Below are positions 10,646-20,722 of a stretch of 64,000 bases of DNA, piece by piece. Origin of the DNA: Rugalucina vietnamica (taxonomy: Eukaryota > Mollusca > Bivalvia > Lucinida > Lucinidae); NCBI GenBank assembly GCA_964017185.1, contig OZ024869.1, positions 54,896,761 through 54,960,760 of the forward strand, in the 5' to 3' direction. Under the pieces are notes generated by a model that worked only from the letters and a program-made list of their open reading frames with translations, had not been told where the DNA came from and made no database searches. Made by a program: the position numbers and the translations under genes. Numbering within the stretch: the first letter of the stretch is position 1; each line of letters begins with the position of its first letter.

Positions 10646-11030
10646 ATTACAATATACCTGAAAAAAATGACACTTTATTATTTTAGATGTAACATCAATA
10701 TGGGTCCCCGGACCTAAAAATAGACGGGTTGCTTGTGCCTCCCTTGTGGTTGCTACTTTTTCCTGTCACCGTTTTCTGTTCACAGCAAATAATTGTATCC
10801 ATTTTGGCTAATTTTGAAGAACAAGCATTTATCGTATTTCTGACAAAGGGAGACAACGTTCATAAACAAATGACATAATACCACAATGGAGTTAAGAGCC
10901 GCCGAGAAAAATTGCTTTCTGTCCTCATTTAACCGGCTAGTGCAAAATTAATTAAGGATTACAAGCTCCTGGAAAATACTCAGCTTTAAGAATTAGAGAT
11001 TAAAAAATATTTCCTCAAATTACCTAGCTT
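10646..11030. other. Mostly unassigned
   Basis: A small S scrap (GGTTGCTTGTGCCTCCC, near 10727) lies in otherwise unmatched, non-coding sequence. Confidence 0.35.
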
Positions 11031-11165
11031 CCGTGGCGCAGTGGATATGTCACTCACAAATGTGTAAACCGGATGTCGCAGGTTCAATCCCGGGCTTCTC
11101 AAATCTGTCGGATGAGACTATAATCTTCATATGACCTTGGCTGTTGTTGAAACGTCAAGCCCAAA
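11031..11165 (+). mobile_element. tRNA-headed SINE fragment
   Basis: It begins with a pol III promoter-like head: an A-box-like GTGGCGCAGTGGATA and, about 45 bp on, a B-box GGTTCAATCCCGG. The acceptor arms do not pair, so it is not a tRNA gene. Its 3' part, TGACCTTGGCTGTTGTTGAAACGTCAAGC, resembles the tail of the S family (TGACCATAGCTGTTGACTGGGACGTTAAGC). That suggests S and this SINE share a 3' module. Confidence 0.65.
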
Positions 11166-11334
11166 ATCAAACTTAAAAATTTGGAATAACTGTAATAAAA
11201 ATGTAAAATGAGTAAACTTTTCTAAATCATTTAAAAAGATAATCAATCGGTATAAAAGAATTGACTACAATTTAAATGTAATGCAACATACTGCATGCTT
11301 AGAATTTAACCAGGACCTGGTTAAATGCTTTGCT

Positions 11335-11620
11335 TTCGTTACACGCCGGTGGGTCGGACCTCAGACTCTATGACGGTCCTGACTTAAAGCTGTCTTATAG
11401 ACGGGAGGGACATGACTTTGAGTTTGGATAACGGGCTAAAACTCTTGTCTATAGTTGGGTCCACCGGGATTTAAACATAAGCTTTCTTTTACTCCAGTAT
11501 TCCAGTGTCTATATTACTTTTGAGTCCTCGTTTTTGGTGTATCTCGGTGCTTGCGCTTGTATTTTAACTATTAATCAATGTCCAATTCATCACCGTTCAG
11601 TTACATTATAATTTCTCATA
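11335..11620 (+). pseudogene. C-terminal tail of a retroelement ORF plus 3' UTR
   Basis: The frame YTPVGRTSDSMTVLT-stop (about 11341-11388) aligns with CTPVGRASDSMMAPT-stop of the larger copy at 40647. The following ~230 bp also match its 3' UTR (CCACCGGG, then TTTTACTCCAGTATTCCAGT, then TTTTGAGTCCTCGTTTTTG). Only the last ~15 codons remain: a 5'-truncated copy, as expected for target-primed retrotransposition. The family is not one I can name. Confidence 0.6.
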
Positions 11621-11635
11621 CGATAGGGTCCAAAT

Positions 11636-11830
11636 TAAAGAGGTACAAGTAGGCAAAGATCAGGAAAAGGCGCAATCAGAAAAAAGATTCCCACTCCAAA
11701 AACCGAGGTGGGAAAAACCAAACTAACAATCAGGTACTTATACCATGAAACATATCGTAAGCCGAATGAGCAGCTATTTTCCCAATAGGTGGCCACTCAG
11801 TAAAGAAACTGCTTATATTTCTTACTATAT
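11636..11830 (+). repeat. Retroelement 3'-tail copy (P1)
   Basis: A nearly perfect P1 tail: GAGGTACAAGTAGGCAAAGA at its 3' end (as read on the minus strand), then the CCGAGGTGGG and GCAGCTATTTTCCCAATAGG boxes. It is in the opposite orientation to the fragment at 11335, so it is a separate insertion. Confidence 0.8.
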
Positions 11831-12740
11831 ATATAAATACAATGTACGCAAGTGACGTCACTTGAACCAGATAAGGAAGCTTTTGGTTAAATCGAACGAT
11901 TATTTATGTGATAAATATCAACAGACAAGGGCGAGGATTAGAGCTGTGTAAAATCGATTTAACCCCCCCCCCCCAAGTAATTCGTTACTGACTGTTCCAA
12001 GGCGGTTCTGTTGATATTTATATTCATGTTGAGTGTTTTGTCCGTTTGTCTGTCTGTTGTGCTCGTCGGGGTGTTTTTTTTTTTATTTAATATGGTCGAA
12101 TTGCTGCCTTTCTTGTTTGACCCAACCCCATTGTATTATATGCAATTAAATATTATTAAACTTTCTTGTTGGGCTCTTGTTTAGTTTTGTGAATGATCAT
12201 CTTGATGAACCAGTGGAAATGCTCTTCTTCCCGCCTAGTATCTTTGGATCGAGGATTTTGGCTTTATTTGCAGCAACATTTGTAATACATGTGTAAGCCA
12301 GTTGAGATCTTGGTTTATTTTTACTCTAATCCGTTTTTAATAATTGCTAATACATTTTCGCTATACTGATAGATATGGTAATTTAGCTGTCCCAGTAAAA
12401 ATGGTTTTATTAATGATAATGATAATCGCTGTATTTCCGATGTATTTGGTTGGGATTTTAACTTAATTTTATCAAACGTTTTTGTTACATGTGTTCGTCA
12501 GTTTAACATTATTTTTGTTTTTATTTAATTTTCTTTATTTATGATTTCGAGAACGTCCCCAGGAGAAGTGGTTTTCGGCGTTGTGCCCGTCAAAAACGTT
12601 GTGTCCCAGATAGAGTGGTTTGTCTTCATCAGTCCCCAGATAAAATGATAATCGGTGTCCCAGGAAAAGTGGTTTATCTTCATTATTCTACTGTTTATTG
12701 TGCCTACTTCTCTGTCGTGCTCGTTCCCTTTCGTTCCTGT
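11831..12740. other. Non-coding, diffuse internal repeats
   Basis: Contains short C and T runs (11964, 12072). Four loose copies of 'GTCCCAGxxAAAxTGGTTTxTCTTCATxA' lie between 12399 and 12690. There is no recognisable gene. Confidence 0.35.
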
Positions 12741-12751
12741 TGAAACTTAGC

Positions 12752-12910
12752 CGGATGGCTACCTTGTTGGGAAAGAGCTAGTCATTCTGCTCTTCGAGTG
12801 TGTTGTCGGAAAATGTTTTCTTGTGTTTTATGTATTTTCTTTCCCACCCGTTGTCTATGTTGGGACTTTAAATTTAATTGCATCGATTCCTGGTCCCTCT
12901 ATTCTTACCT
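12752..12910 (+). repeat. Retroelement 3'-tail, diverged subfamily P2
   Basis: GGATGGCTACCTTGTTGGGA, AAGAGCTAGTCATTCTGCT and TTTCTTTCCCACC...TGCATCGATTCCTGGTCC keep the same order and spacing as the sense strand of P1 (GGTGGCCACCTATTGGGAAA, TAGCTGCTCATTCGGCTT, TTTTCCCACCTCGG) but are clearly diverged. Other P2 copies lie at 26806, 46965, 55380 and 60033. The 94-codon frame across it is probably incidental. Confidence 0.6.
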
Positions 12911-12930
12911 TAAATTACCAGCGGTGATTA

Positions 12931-13948
12931 TCGCGGACCCTCTTAATTGCAACACGAATAACATCCACTGGACCACACAGGCGGACCACTGTCATGTGCT
13001 ATTACGTTGGCACCAGCTCAATGGAATTCGACTTACTCGTGCCACATTGATTGTTTTACATATACGAAAAGGTTTTTTTTAATGTCGTGAAGTAAACAAA
13101 TGATGCTTCTCTTCAAGACTTGACCTCTTAAACATTGTTTACCAGACACTTAGCAAGTGCCTAGCCCAAAATACCCAAAACATAGCATCGTATGGTCTCT
13201 GATGGCAATTGGAAACGAGGAAACCTCCTCCAAGATTTATTTCTTGTTCTTGTACTAATCCTATTCTGATGTTTTCACATTTTTCTTGCCTGTACCTCGT
13301 ACATGTAGCATTTTTGTCGACGACACTCTTTAGTTTTCTGAACCTTGAATCATTGAAGAAAGACGACCGGGAATCTTTCGTTCTACTCTTAAACCTGTTC
13401 CAGCACACGTAGGACTTGATATTGGACCATGCGATGACATCATCTATACACAAATCCACTCTGTGACATATTCATTTGGCGTTAATGATTGTGTACACGA
13501 ATAATTTTCATACACATCTATTTTTTTAATTCGAATACGGTCCTTTGATAATTTCCATTTGTCCTGGCCGAGTGACAGTTTTGTGGACTTATCGGTTCCT
13601 GTTTCAATTCGTCGCGATCAAGCAGTGCATTGGTTCCTTTCAATATCTCTTCCGTACTTTCTATTATTTTACGATGAACATTTGTCCTTAATCCTTAATT
13701 TACTTAACCAAACTTTTTAACGGTAACGTAGCACCTTTTAGGCATGTATTATAGGATAGATATGTTCAGCCGTCGCCATTGTCGTGGACATTGCTATCTT
13801 TGTCATTCACTGGCATCTTTGCTCCTCTGAAACCGCTTGGCCAATCAAAGCAAGCTATTAACGTCTAGATAAACCCGACTTACATTCGGAGATACATTCG
13901 CAAAAAAAAAAAAAAAAAAAACAAAGGTATATAATAAAATACCGATTC
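12931..13948. other. No recognised feature
   Basis: The longest frame is a 106-codon minus frame (13139-13459) rich in K, R and C without a domain that I recognise, overlapped by a 67-codon plus frame. A20 lies at 13902-13921. Confidence 0.35.
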
Positions 13949-14130
13949 ACATTACGAAAACTTGCCCATGCAATATAGACATTTTGTCATATATAAAAAT
14001 GAAAATTTTGATTTTTTTCTTATTTTATGCTCAAAACATAGATTGTGGGTACACGTTAGAACCGCACCCACAATCTGTTTGGAGCAAAAATAAGAAAACC
14101 CCTACATACCCCAGTTTTGCTATATAAAAG
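13949..14130. mobile_element. Palindromic R repeat, copy 1
   Basis: From ATTACGAAAACTTGCCCATG it runs to a long imperfect hairpin: TGCTCAAAACATAGATTGTG with GGGTACACGTTAGAACCGC pairs with ACCCACAATCTG...GGAGCAAAAATAAG. Copies are at 23041, 48932 and 55088. Non-coding; probably a foldback MITE. Confidence 0.65.
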
Positions 14131-14954
14131 TGGGGTGTAAGGGAGTATTCGTTGCACGGACATGTTTTCCTGATGATACAGCATTCAATGAAAATCATTT
14201 TACACCGTTCGATTAAAACATCCCACTTTTTTCAATAAAATCCCTTTTGGTAACACATGTAAAGATTAAAGCAAAAGGGATTATTTTGAAAGGGCCATGG
14301 TCAAGTACTTTTTTCCCTAATCATCAGTTTTAATGGTGAAAGTTTCTCTAGTCATTTCCCTTAAATATCTCCCTCTTCTAGCAAAATAAAAAAAAAACAA
14401 ATTCTCAGGACTTGCTCTGTGATTCTGTATATAACTTGCAATTGTTCTTAAATCTCCAGATTCAGTGGCAGGGTGGTGTTTTTGCATAGGGTTTGCTGTT
14501 TGTTTATCATTTTTATAATAGCCTCAAAAATTGTGTTTGCTTGAAAGATTGCCTTATCAGTCAGAAAGTTAATGTCTCTGTTCGGTGCCGACATAATTAT
14601 CCTATGCAGTCTGGCTCTGAGCCCTCTCAGACTGCTCGGTGACAGCATCTTGCCGTCTAACCTCTACATAAAAGTTCTTCATATGAGCAGCAAGGCTGTT
14701 GGAACCGACTGTTTTCAAGTCGATTGGCATATTTCTCTTCTGCTGCCATGCTTTAAAATGTTACTACAAGTTGGTTAGCAAAGTAAGTATAACTTTAAAA
14801 GTTCAAAACAATTGTAACTTAATCCGAATCTTTAAAAAAGATAACACGAAGCTAACCGGCTGCAAAATGTTAGTATTAGTTTTAGGTAAGTTAAGATTAT
14901 TTAAATTGTACAACATTCAAACAAGTTGACAGGTTTGATCAGTATCGTCTCTGA
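14131..14954. other. No recognised gene
   Basis: Opposed 66- to 76-codon frames near 14448-14929 have no recognisable family. A loose hairpin (ATCCCTTTTGG...CAAAAGGGATT, 14240-14283) may be another small foldback element. Confidence 0.35.
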
Positions 14955-15124
14955 TCCATATTTTAAGAAGTGAAACAGAAATCAGTCCGCATATCTAGCA
15001 CATTTGTTCATGAAGATTTGATTTTGAAATTATTTTGTATCCATATTTTAAGAAGTGAAGCAGCAATCAGTCCGCATATCTAGCACATTTGTTCATGAAG
15101 TTTTGATTTTGAAATTATTTTGTG
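14955..15124. repeat. 85-bp tandem duplication
   Basis: ATCCATATTTTAAGAAGTGA to TGAAATTATTTTGT occurs twice head to tail with four or fewer differences. Non-coding and recent. Confidence 0.85.
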
Positions 15125-15544
15125 GCATTTATACTTCTGCTCATTAAAGAAAAGCATGTGTGGGTTAAAGGCCCGCTCAGACCACAACGTATTAGCCAAC
15201 GTGAAAGAAATGTGCATATTTGATCGCTATATTATTGCATAAATACCACCTGTATCGCATTATATTAACATGCCTATATTAGTGAAGAAAAGGGCTATGT
15301 ATAAATGAGGCAATTCGCATGCACGCGTGCAGTTAATACACCGAATTTATTTATGATCTTTACTGAAAGCCACGCAAAGCACATGCTAATAATGAGTAGC
15401 TGAACTCCGTTCGGAACAAGCATAAGAATGAAAGCTTATAGGCGTAGGAAAATATAAAGTGCACTATTTCTTCTGTCATTTGTGCAGACTTTATGTAATT
15501 ATAGCGAACAATAATGGTTTTGTACTTCATAAACATATTGATAG
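15125..15544. other. No recognised feature
   Basis: No coding frame or repeat match. Confidence 0.35.
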
Positions 15545-15598
15545 GTCCCTTGGGGAGCTACGCCCTCGGATTTCAACACTCCTTGAGGGACCTACCGA
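15545..15598. repeat. Stem-loop
   Basis: TAGGTCCCTTGGGGAG pairs imperfectly with CTCCTTGAGGGACCTA across a ~22-nt loop. It could be a small foldback element or the remains of one. No terminator role is implied in this kind of genome. Confidence 0.5.
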
Positions 15599-15867
15599 AT
15601 GTGAATGAATGGAAAATCATGTTAGATCCCTATATTAAAAACTGGTGAACTTGAGTTAAGCCATCCACCGTCAGTTATTGGTTATTTATATTAAAAGCAT
15701 ATTCCGGATGTCATGACAACTTCAGTGATCGGCATTTAAATATAAAAAGAAGATCCAAGCATATCGACACGACAGGAAAAACTACTCGAGCGACACTATT
15801 TCTGTTTGTTACACTGCGTTATCTGACTTCCATTTCTAAACATATTTTGGACGTACATTAGATATAA

Positions 15868-16060
15868 AACCCATCCATACATATACGCCTTATTGGCTTC
15901 GTTGGGTGGTTATATTTATGAAGCACATTTTGAGTGTCATGTACATGACATCCTAATGTTGGGTAAAAGTCCCATAAAATGGAGGCATCTAATGCCTTTA
16001 GGCTCCGTCCCGACGTGACTGAAAAATTGTTGACTTGAGCGTTAAGCAACAAACAAACCA
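15868..16060 (+). repeat. S repeat with small insertions
   Basis: The downstream two-thirds of S: CCATCCATACATATACGCC, GGTGGTTATATTT, TAATGTTGGGTAAAAGTCCC and GCGTTAAGCAACAAACAAAC. An extra 18 bp (CATCTAATGCCTTTAGGCTC) is inserted between GGAGG and CGTCCCG. Confidence 0.75.
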
Positions 16061-16207
16061 AGTCCAAAAATAATATCATCATGTTATGTAACCACTGGAG
16101 CATCTTTCAAGTTATGCCTTTAGTTATCTTTCTGAAATGACGACAGAAACTGCCTCTGAATCGGCTGCCACACAGGGTGATGTTTGTTCCTCCAGAACGT
16201 TGTACTT

Positions 16208-16263
16208 GCCTGGCATGACCATAGCTGTTGACTGGGACGTTAAGCATCGATTAAAACAAACAA
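16208..16263 (+). repeat. S repeat, 3' end only
   Basis: CCTGGCATGACCATAGCTGTTGACTGGGACGTTAAGC followed by an A-rich CAAACAAA tail. It is a 5'-truncated copy, supporting movement by retrotransposition of S. Confidence 0.7.
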
Positions 16264-16414
16264 AGAAGCCTGCCTTTATGTCACATTCCTTATACATGTG
16301 CTGTATGAAGCAGGGGCTAAAGTGACATACATCACATTGATTACAGTTGTACGGTCCTTCTTTTGTTCCTTTGTCATGTTGGCAGAGGCACTGACCCCTT
16401 TCAGAACAATGCCA
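16264..16414 (-). pseudogene. Cys-rich fragment resembling integrin-beta I-EGF
   Basis: The minus frame reads HCSERGQCLCQ, then GPYNCNQCDVC and a MYKEC motif. The spacing GPYxCxxCxxC...(Y)KEC resembles the last integrin EGF-like module of integrin beta chains, whose end reads C-x2-C-x2-C-x3-C with a following KEC. The expected GxCxC pair after the first CxC is missing, a stop lies just upstream, and no clear 3' splice site precedes it. The 3' side runs into an S repeat tail. It is either a dead exon of an integrin-beta gene or a chance Cys-rich frame. Confidence 0.3.
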
Positions 16415-16539
16415 CAATATTTACATGACCCATATGGTGTTGCCATGATGCTATTAGTCTAAGAGTCTGTGCCGTTAATATTGCTGAAGTAGCGTATTTT
16501 GATTGGATAATTTTATAAAGATAACATGAGTAAAGCTAG

Positions 16540-17066
16540 TATCTCACTGGCATGCGAATTTCTTGCGACTGTTTTGCAAATTTAGTCGTGGACTTTCGCA
16601 CGGCACTCGTACGAGTGTCATCAGAATTTTCATGTGGCGCGAACTGGTCGCGAAGGTGTTAAACATGTTTAAAAATTTTATGCGATTCTTTTCGCCAAAA
16701 TATTTCGCAAAACTGTCTCGCGACAGTCGCGCGACAGCTTGAGAAAATATGCAAACACCTCGCAACTATCAGTGGCGAAAAAATAAAACTAAGCGACATT
16801 CGTACGACACTCTCACAAATGTCTCGCGACTGTCGTACATGTACGAATGAAAATAAAGCTATATTCGTGGGAACGTCGTGAGACACTCTTCACGAATGTC
16901 TCGCGACTGTCGTGCGGCAGTCGCGTTATATATTTTCAAAATTAGACCGAAATTTGCGAATTTGTCGCATAAATGTCCGTGCAATGAGACTGCAACGTGA
17001 AAGTTGTGTTTATATCGTTAATCTTTGTCGCGAACTAGTTTCACGTTGTCGCATTCTAGTGAGATA
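16540..17066. mobile_element. 527-bp TIR element packed with CGACTGTCG motifs
   Basis: The ends TATCTCACTGGCATGCGA and TCGCATTCTAGTGAGATA are inverted with two mismatches. The interior carries many CGCGACTGTCGTACG-like words in both orientations (16556, 16720, 16822, 16898) and CGTACGA palindromes. The minus frames at 16544-16886 are by-products of these repeats. There is no transposase. No clean target duplication was found. Confidence 0.65.
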
Positions 17067-17394
17067 AGGGCTTAAGTGCATTTCAAATGAGTTCATTTCG
17101 ATGTTTTAAATAAGCGACAACCTTACACATACAACTGCTTATAAATACTATTAATTTCACATTTGCAAATTTAACAAAAAACAGTTGAGTGAACATTCCA
17201 GTGACAATTATAATGAGAATGATAAGATTTCTTGCCGTTTAAAACCTTCGGATGATGAAAATAAAATCTCCAAAGTTGTTTTCACCCAGACAAACGAATT
17301 CTGGTCCGGTTAATTATGTTTCAAACTATGGACAGAGATCTTCCAAATATGGTTTATCGCATATTGCACTGGTATTCACATGCTAAGCTTTTTT
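17067..17394. other. No recognised feature
   Basis: Non-coding sequence with no match elsewhere in the window. Confidence 0.35.
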
Positions 17395-18856
17395 TATAGC
17401 CCCGCTTTGAAAATGTGGGGCTATACTGGATTCACCCTGCCCTTCCGTCGTCCTGTCCTTCCGTTATTCCGTCCTTCCGTTATTCCGTCCATAATTCTGT
17501 TACGACTCATAACTTGAGAACCAGTTGTTAGACTTTAACTTAATTTGGCATATGCATCAATATTGACAATATCTACTTATGTATCAATGCATGTCATTTT
17601 CCCCAAATTTGCAGAAGAGTTATTGCCCTTGGATGGCCTTATATTGACGTCAGAATTTCCTTTCCGTTCAATATCTTGACAACAAATGGACAGAATCTGA
17701 CCAACTTTTGTATGCACATCAACATTGACATGATCTAGCTTGGGATTGTCGCCCGTCATTTTTCGCAAAATTTTAATGGAGTTATTGCCCTTGATTGACG
17801 TCAGAATTTCGATTCCGCTCAATATCTTGAGAACGAATTGACAGAATCTGACCGAATTCCGTATGCACATCAACATTGACAAGATCTAGCTTGGGATTGT
17901 TGCCCATTATTTTCCTAAAATTTTGATGGGGTTATGGCCCTTGATTGATGTCAGAATTTCGTTTCCGCTCAATATATTGAGAACGAATAGACAGAATTTG
18001 ACCAAATACGGTATGCACATCAACATTGACAAGAGTTAGCTTGGGATTGTTGCCCATCATTTTTCGCAAAATATTGACGGAGTTATGGCCCTTGATTGAC
18101 GTCAGAATTTCGTTTCCGCTCAATGTCTTGAGAACCAATTGACAGAATCTGACCAAATTTTGTATGCACATCAACATTGACACGATCTAGCTTGAGATTG
18201 TTGCCTGTCATTTTTTGCTTAATTTTGACAGAGTAACGGCCCTTGATTGATGTCAAAAAATATAGTTTCTGCTCAATATTTTGAGAATGAATTGACAAAA
18301 TCTGACCAAAATTTGTATGCACATCAACATTGACAAGATCTAGCTTGGGATTGTTGCCCTTCATTTTCCGCAAAATTTTGACTGAGTTACGGCCCTTGAT
18401 TGACGTCAGAATTTCGTTTCCGCTCAATATCTTGAGAACAAATTGATAGAATCTGACCAAATTTTGTGTGCACATCAACATTGACAAGATCTAGCTTTGT
18501 ATTTTTGTCCATCATTTTTCGCAATATTTAAAAAAAAGAGTTACGGTCCTTGATTGACGTCAGAATTTCGTTTCCGCTCAATATCTTGAGAACGATTGAC
18601 AGAATCTGACCAAAATTTGTATGCACAACAACATTGACAAGATTGGGATTGTTGCCTGTCATTTTTTTGCAAACTTTTGACAGAGTTTTGGCCTTTGATT
18701 GACTCAGAATTTCGTTTCCGCTCAGTACCTTGAGAACAAATTGACAGAATCTGACCAATCTTTTTATGTGCATCTGTATTAACAAGATCTAGCTTGGGAT
18801 TGTTGCCCGTCATTGTTTTCCTTACCCTGGCAAAAAGCTCAGAAGCGGGGCTATAC
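17395..18856. repeat. 1.46-kb element with ~160-bp tandem units
   Basis: Bounded by inverted TATAGCCCCGCTT...GCGGGGCTATA. After a CCGTCCTTCCGTTATTCC block, a unit of about 150-170 bp is repeated some eight times. Each unit has TTGACGTCAGAATTTCG, CTCAATATCTTGAGAACAAA, ACAGAATCTGACC, TATGCACATCAACATTGAC and GATCTAGCTTGGGATTG. The open minus frames (83-134 codons) are periodic translations of the unit and not a gene. The design parallels the T elements at 20723 and 30084. Confidence 0.85.
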
Positions 18857-19070
18857 TCAGATCCTCTGACAATTCTAGTTTGTTTGTTTTTTTTTTGTGT
18901 GTTTTTTTTTTTCAAAAAACAAACACATGACGTCATTCATTTGTACAATGTAGTTGTGTTTGTATGGGAATATATGCAGTCATAACATGGCTTTTGTGTG
19001 TCAGCAAATACGTCACACTGACAAATCTTCCAATGACTTGCCTCTGAATGTTGATAATTTAGTCTAAGTT
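18857..19070. other. Spacer with T- and A-rich tracts
   Basis: The inverted T9/A6 patches (TTTTTTTTTGTG and CAAAAAACAAAC, 18889-18925) make a weak foldback. Nothing else is seen. Confidence 0.35.
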
Positions 19071-19136
19071 TTTCTCACCTCGTTTTGGAGTGGGAATTTC
19101 TTTTTGATTGCGATATTTCCTGATCATTGCCTACGT
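19071..19136 (-). repeat. Retroelement 3'-end scrap (P1)
   Basis: CTCACCTCGTTTTGGAGTGG through TGATCATTGCCTACG is the extreme 3' end of the P1 tail, diverged. It is 5'-truncated to about 65 bp. Confidence 0.65.
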
Positions 19137-19183
19137 TTATTTTTGTTATTATGCTGGACATGACGGATACTAAAAATTCACTT

Positions 19184-19370
19184 AAACCATCCATACATAT
19201 AAGCCTTATTGGCTTAATTGGGTAATTATATTTAGGAAGCACATTTTGAGTGTCATGACATCCTAATGTTGGGTAAAAGTCCCATAAAATGGAGGCAACG
19301 TCCCGACATAACCATTGCTGTTGACTGGGACGTAAACCATCAATTCAAACAAACAAACAAACAAACAAAA
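19184..19370 (+). repeat. S repeat with CAAA tail
   Basis: From AAACCATCCATACATATAAG to GGGACGTAAACC and a (CAAA)5-like tail. It is a clean example of the S 3' end, with the simple-sequence tail expected of a retroposed element. Confidence 0.8.
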
Positions 19371-19495
19371 TTAGTGCAAAAGATGCAGCATTGGCAAATC
19401 AAAACGGTATAATATGTTCTGCATTCCTACTTCTCAATTTTGTCAGATACACTTTCTCTTCTACACTTTTTTCTGCTAAGTATACACCTTTAATT

Positions 19496-20722
19496 CTGAC
19501 TGACCAACCACCTGACTACTGGTTAACTATTCTGATTGACCAACCACCTGAATACTGAGTAACTATTCTCACTGACCAACCACCTGACTACTGGTTAACT
19601 ATTCTGACTGACCAACCACCTGACTACTGGTTAACTATTCTGACTGACCAACCAGCTGACTACTGGTTAACTATTCCGATTGACCAACCACCTGAATACT
19701 GGTTAACTATTCTGACTGACCAACCACCTGACTACTGGTTAACTATTCTGACTGACCAACCACCTGGCTACTGGTTAACTATTCTGACTGACCAACCACA
19801 TGACTACTGGTCAACTATTCTGATTGACCAACCACCTGACTACTGGTTAACTATTCTGACTGACCAACCACTGACCACTGGTTAACTATTCTGATTGAAC
19901 AACCATCTGACTACTGGTTAACTATTCTGACTGACCAACCACCTGAAAACTGGTGAACTATTCAGATTGACCAACCACCTGACTACTTGTTAACTATTTC
20001 TATTCTGACTGACCAACCATCTGACAACTGGTTTACTATTCTGACTGACCAACCACCTGACTACTGGTTAACTATTCAGACTGACCTACCACCTGACTAC
20101 TTGTTAACTATTCTGACTGAACAACCACCTGACTACTGGTTAACTATTCTGACCGACCAACCACCTGGCTACTGGTTAACTATTCTGATTAACCAACCGC
20201 CTGACTACTGGTTAACTATTCTGACTGACCAACCACTGACTACTGGTTAACTATTCTGATTGAACAACCATCTGACTACTGGTTAACTATTCTGACTGAC
20301 CAACCACCTGAAAACTGGTTAACTATTCTGATTGACCAACCACCTGACTACTGGTTAACTATTTCTATTCTGACTGACCAACCATCTGACAACTGGTTTA
20401 CTATTCTGACTGACCAACCACCTGACAACTGGTTAACTATACTGACTGACCTACCACCTGACTCTGGTTAACTATTCTGACTGACCAACCACCTGACTAC
20501 TGGTTAATTATTCTGACTGACCAACCACCTGACTACTGGTTAACTATTCTGACTGACCAACCACCTGACTACTGGTTAACTATTCTGACTGACCAACCAC
20601 CTGACTACTGGTTAACGATTCTGATTGACCAACCACCTGACTACTGGTTAACTATTCTGACTGACCAACCACCTGAATACTGGTTAACTATTATGACTGA
20701 CCAACAATCTGACTACTGGTTA
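19496..20722 (+). repeat. 36-bp minisatellite, left block
   Basis: About 34 tandem units of CTGACTGACCAACCACC/TGACTACTGGTTAACTATT. Because 36 is a multiple of three, an 87-codon frame with a LTDQPPDYWLTI period exists at 19987; I judge it non-genic. A 365-bp higher-order repeat is visible: the unit GATTGAACAACC followed by the TTTCTATT variant occurs at 19893 and again at 20258. The unit matches the S box CTGACCGACCACCTGATTATTGGTTAACC (10153), pointing to an origin from S. Confidence 0.9.

Noticed and set aside
11034..11107. Possible tRNA gene
   Set aside because: A- and B-box words are present but the acceptor and anticodon arms do not pair; it is a SINE head.
13139..13459. 106-codon minus frame as a gene
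   Set aside because: No start context, domain, splice sites or second copy; length is within chance for this AT content.
17577..18936. Series of 83- to 134-codon minus frames with MSMLMCIQNLVRFCQ starts
   Set aside because: Each is one or two units of the ~160-bp tandem repeat; starts recur at the unit period and stops fall at random.
19987..20250. 87-codon frame with a 12-residue LTDQPPDYWLTI repeat
   Set aside because: It is the translation of a 36-bp minisatellite that continues out of frame on both sides; variants with 35- or 41-bp units break it, so there is no selection for coding.
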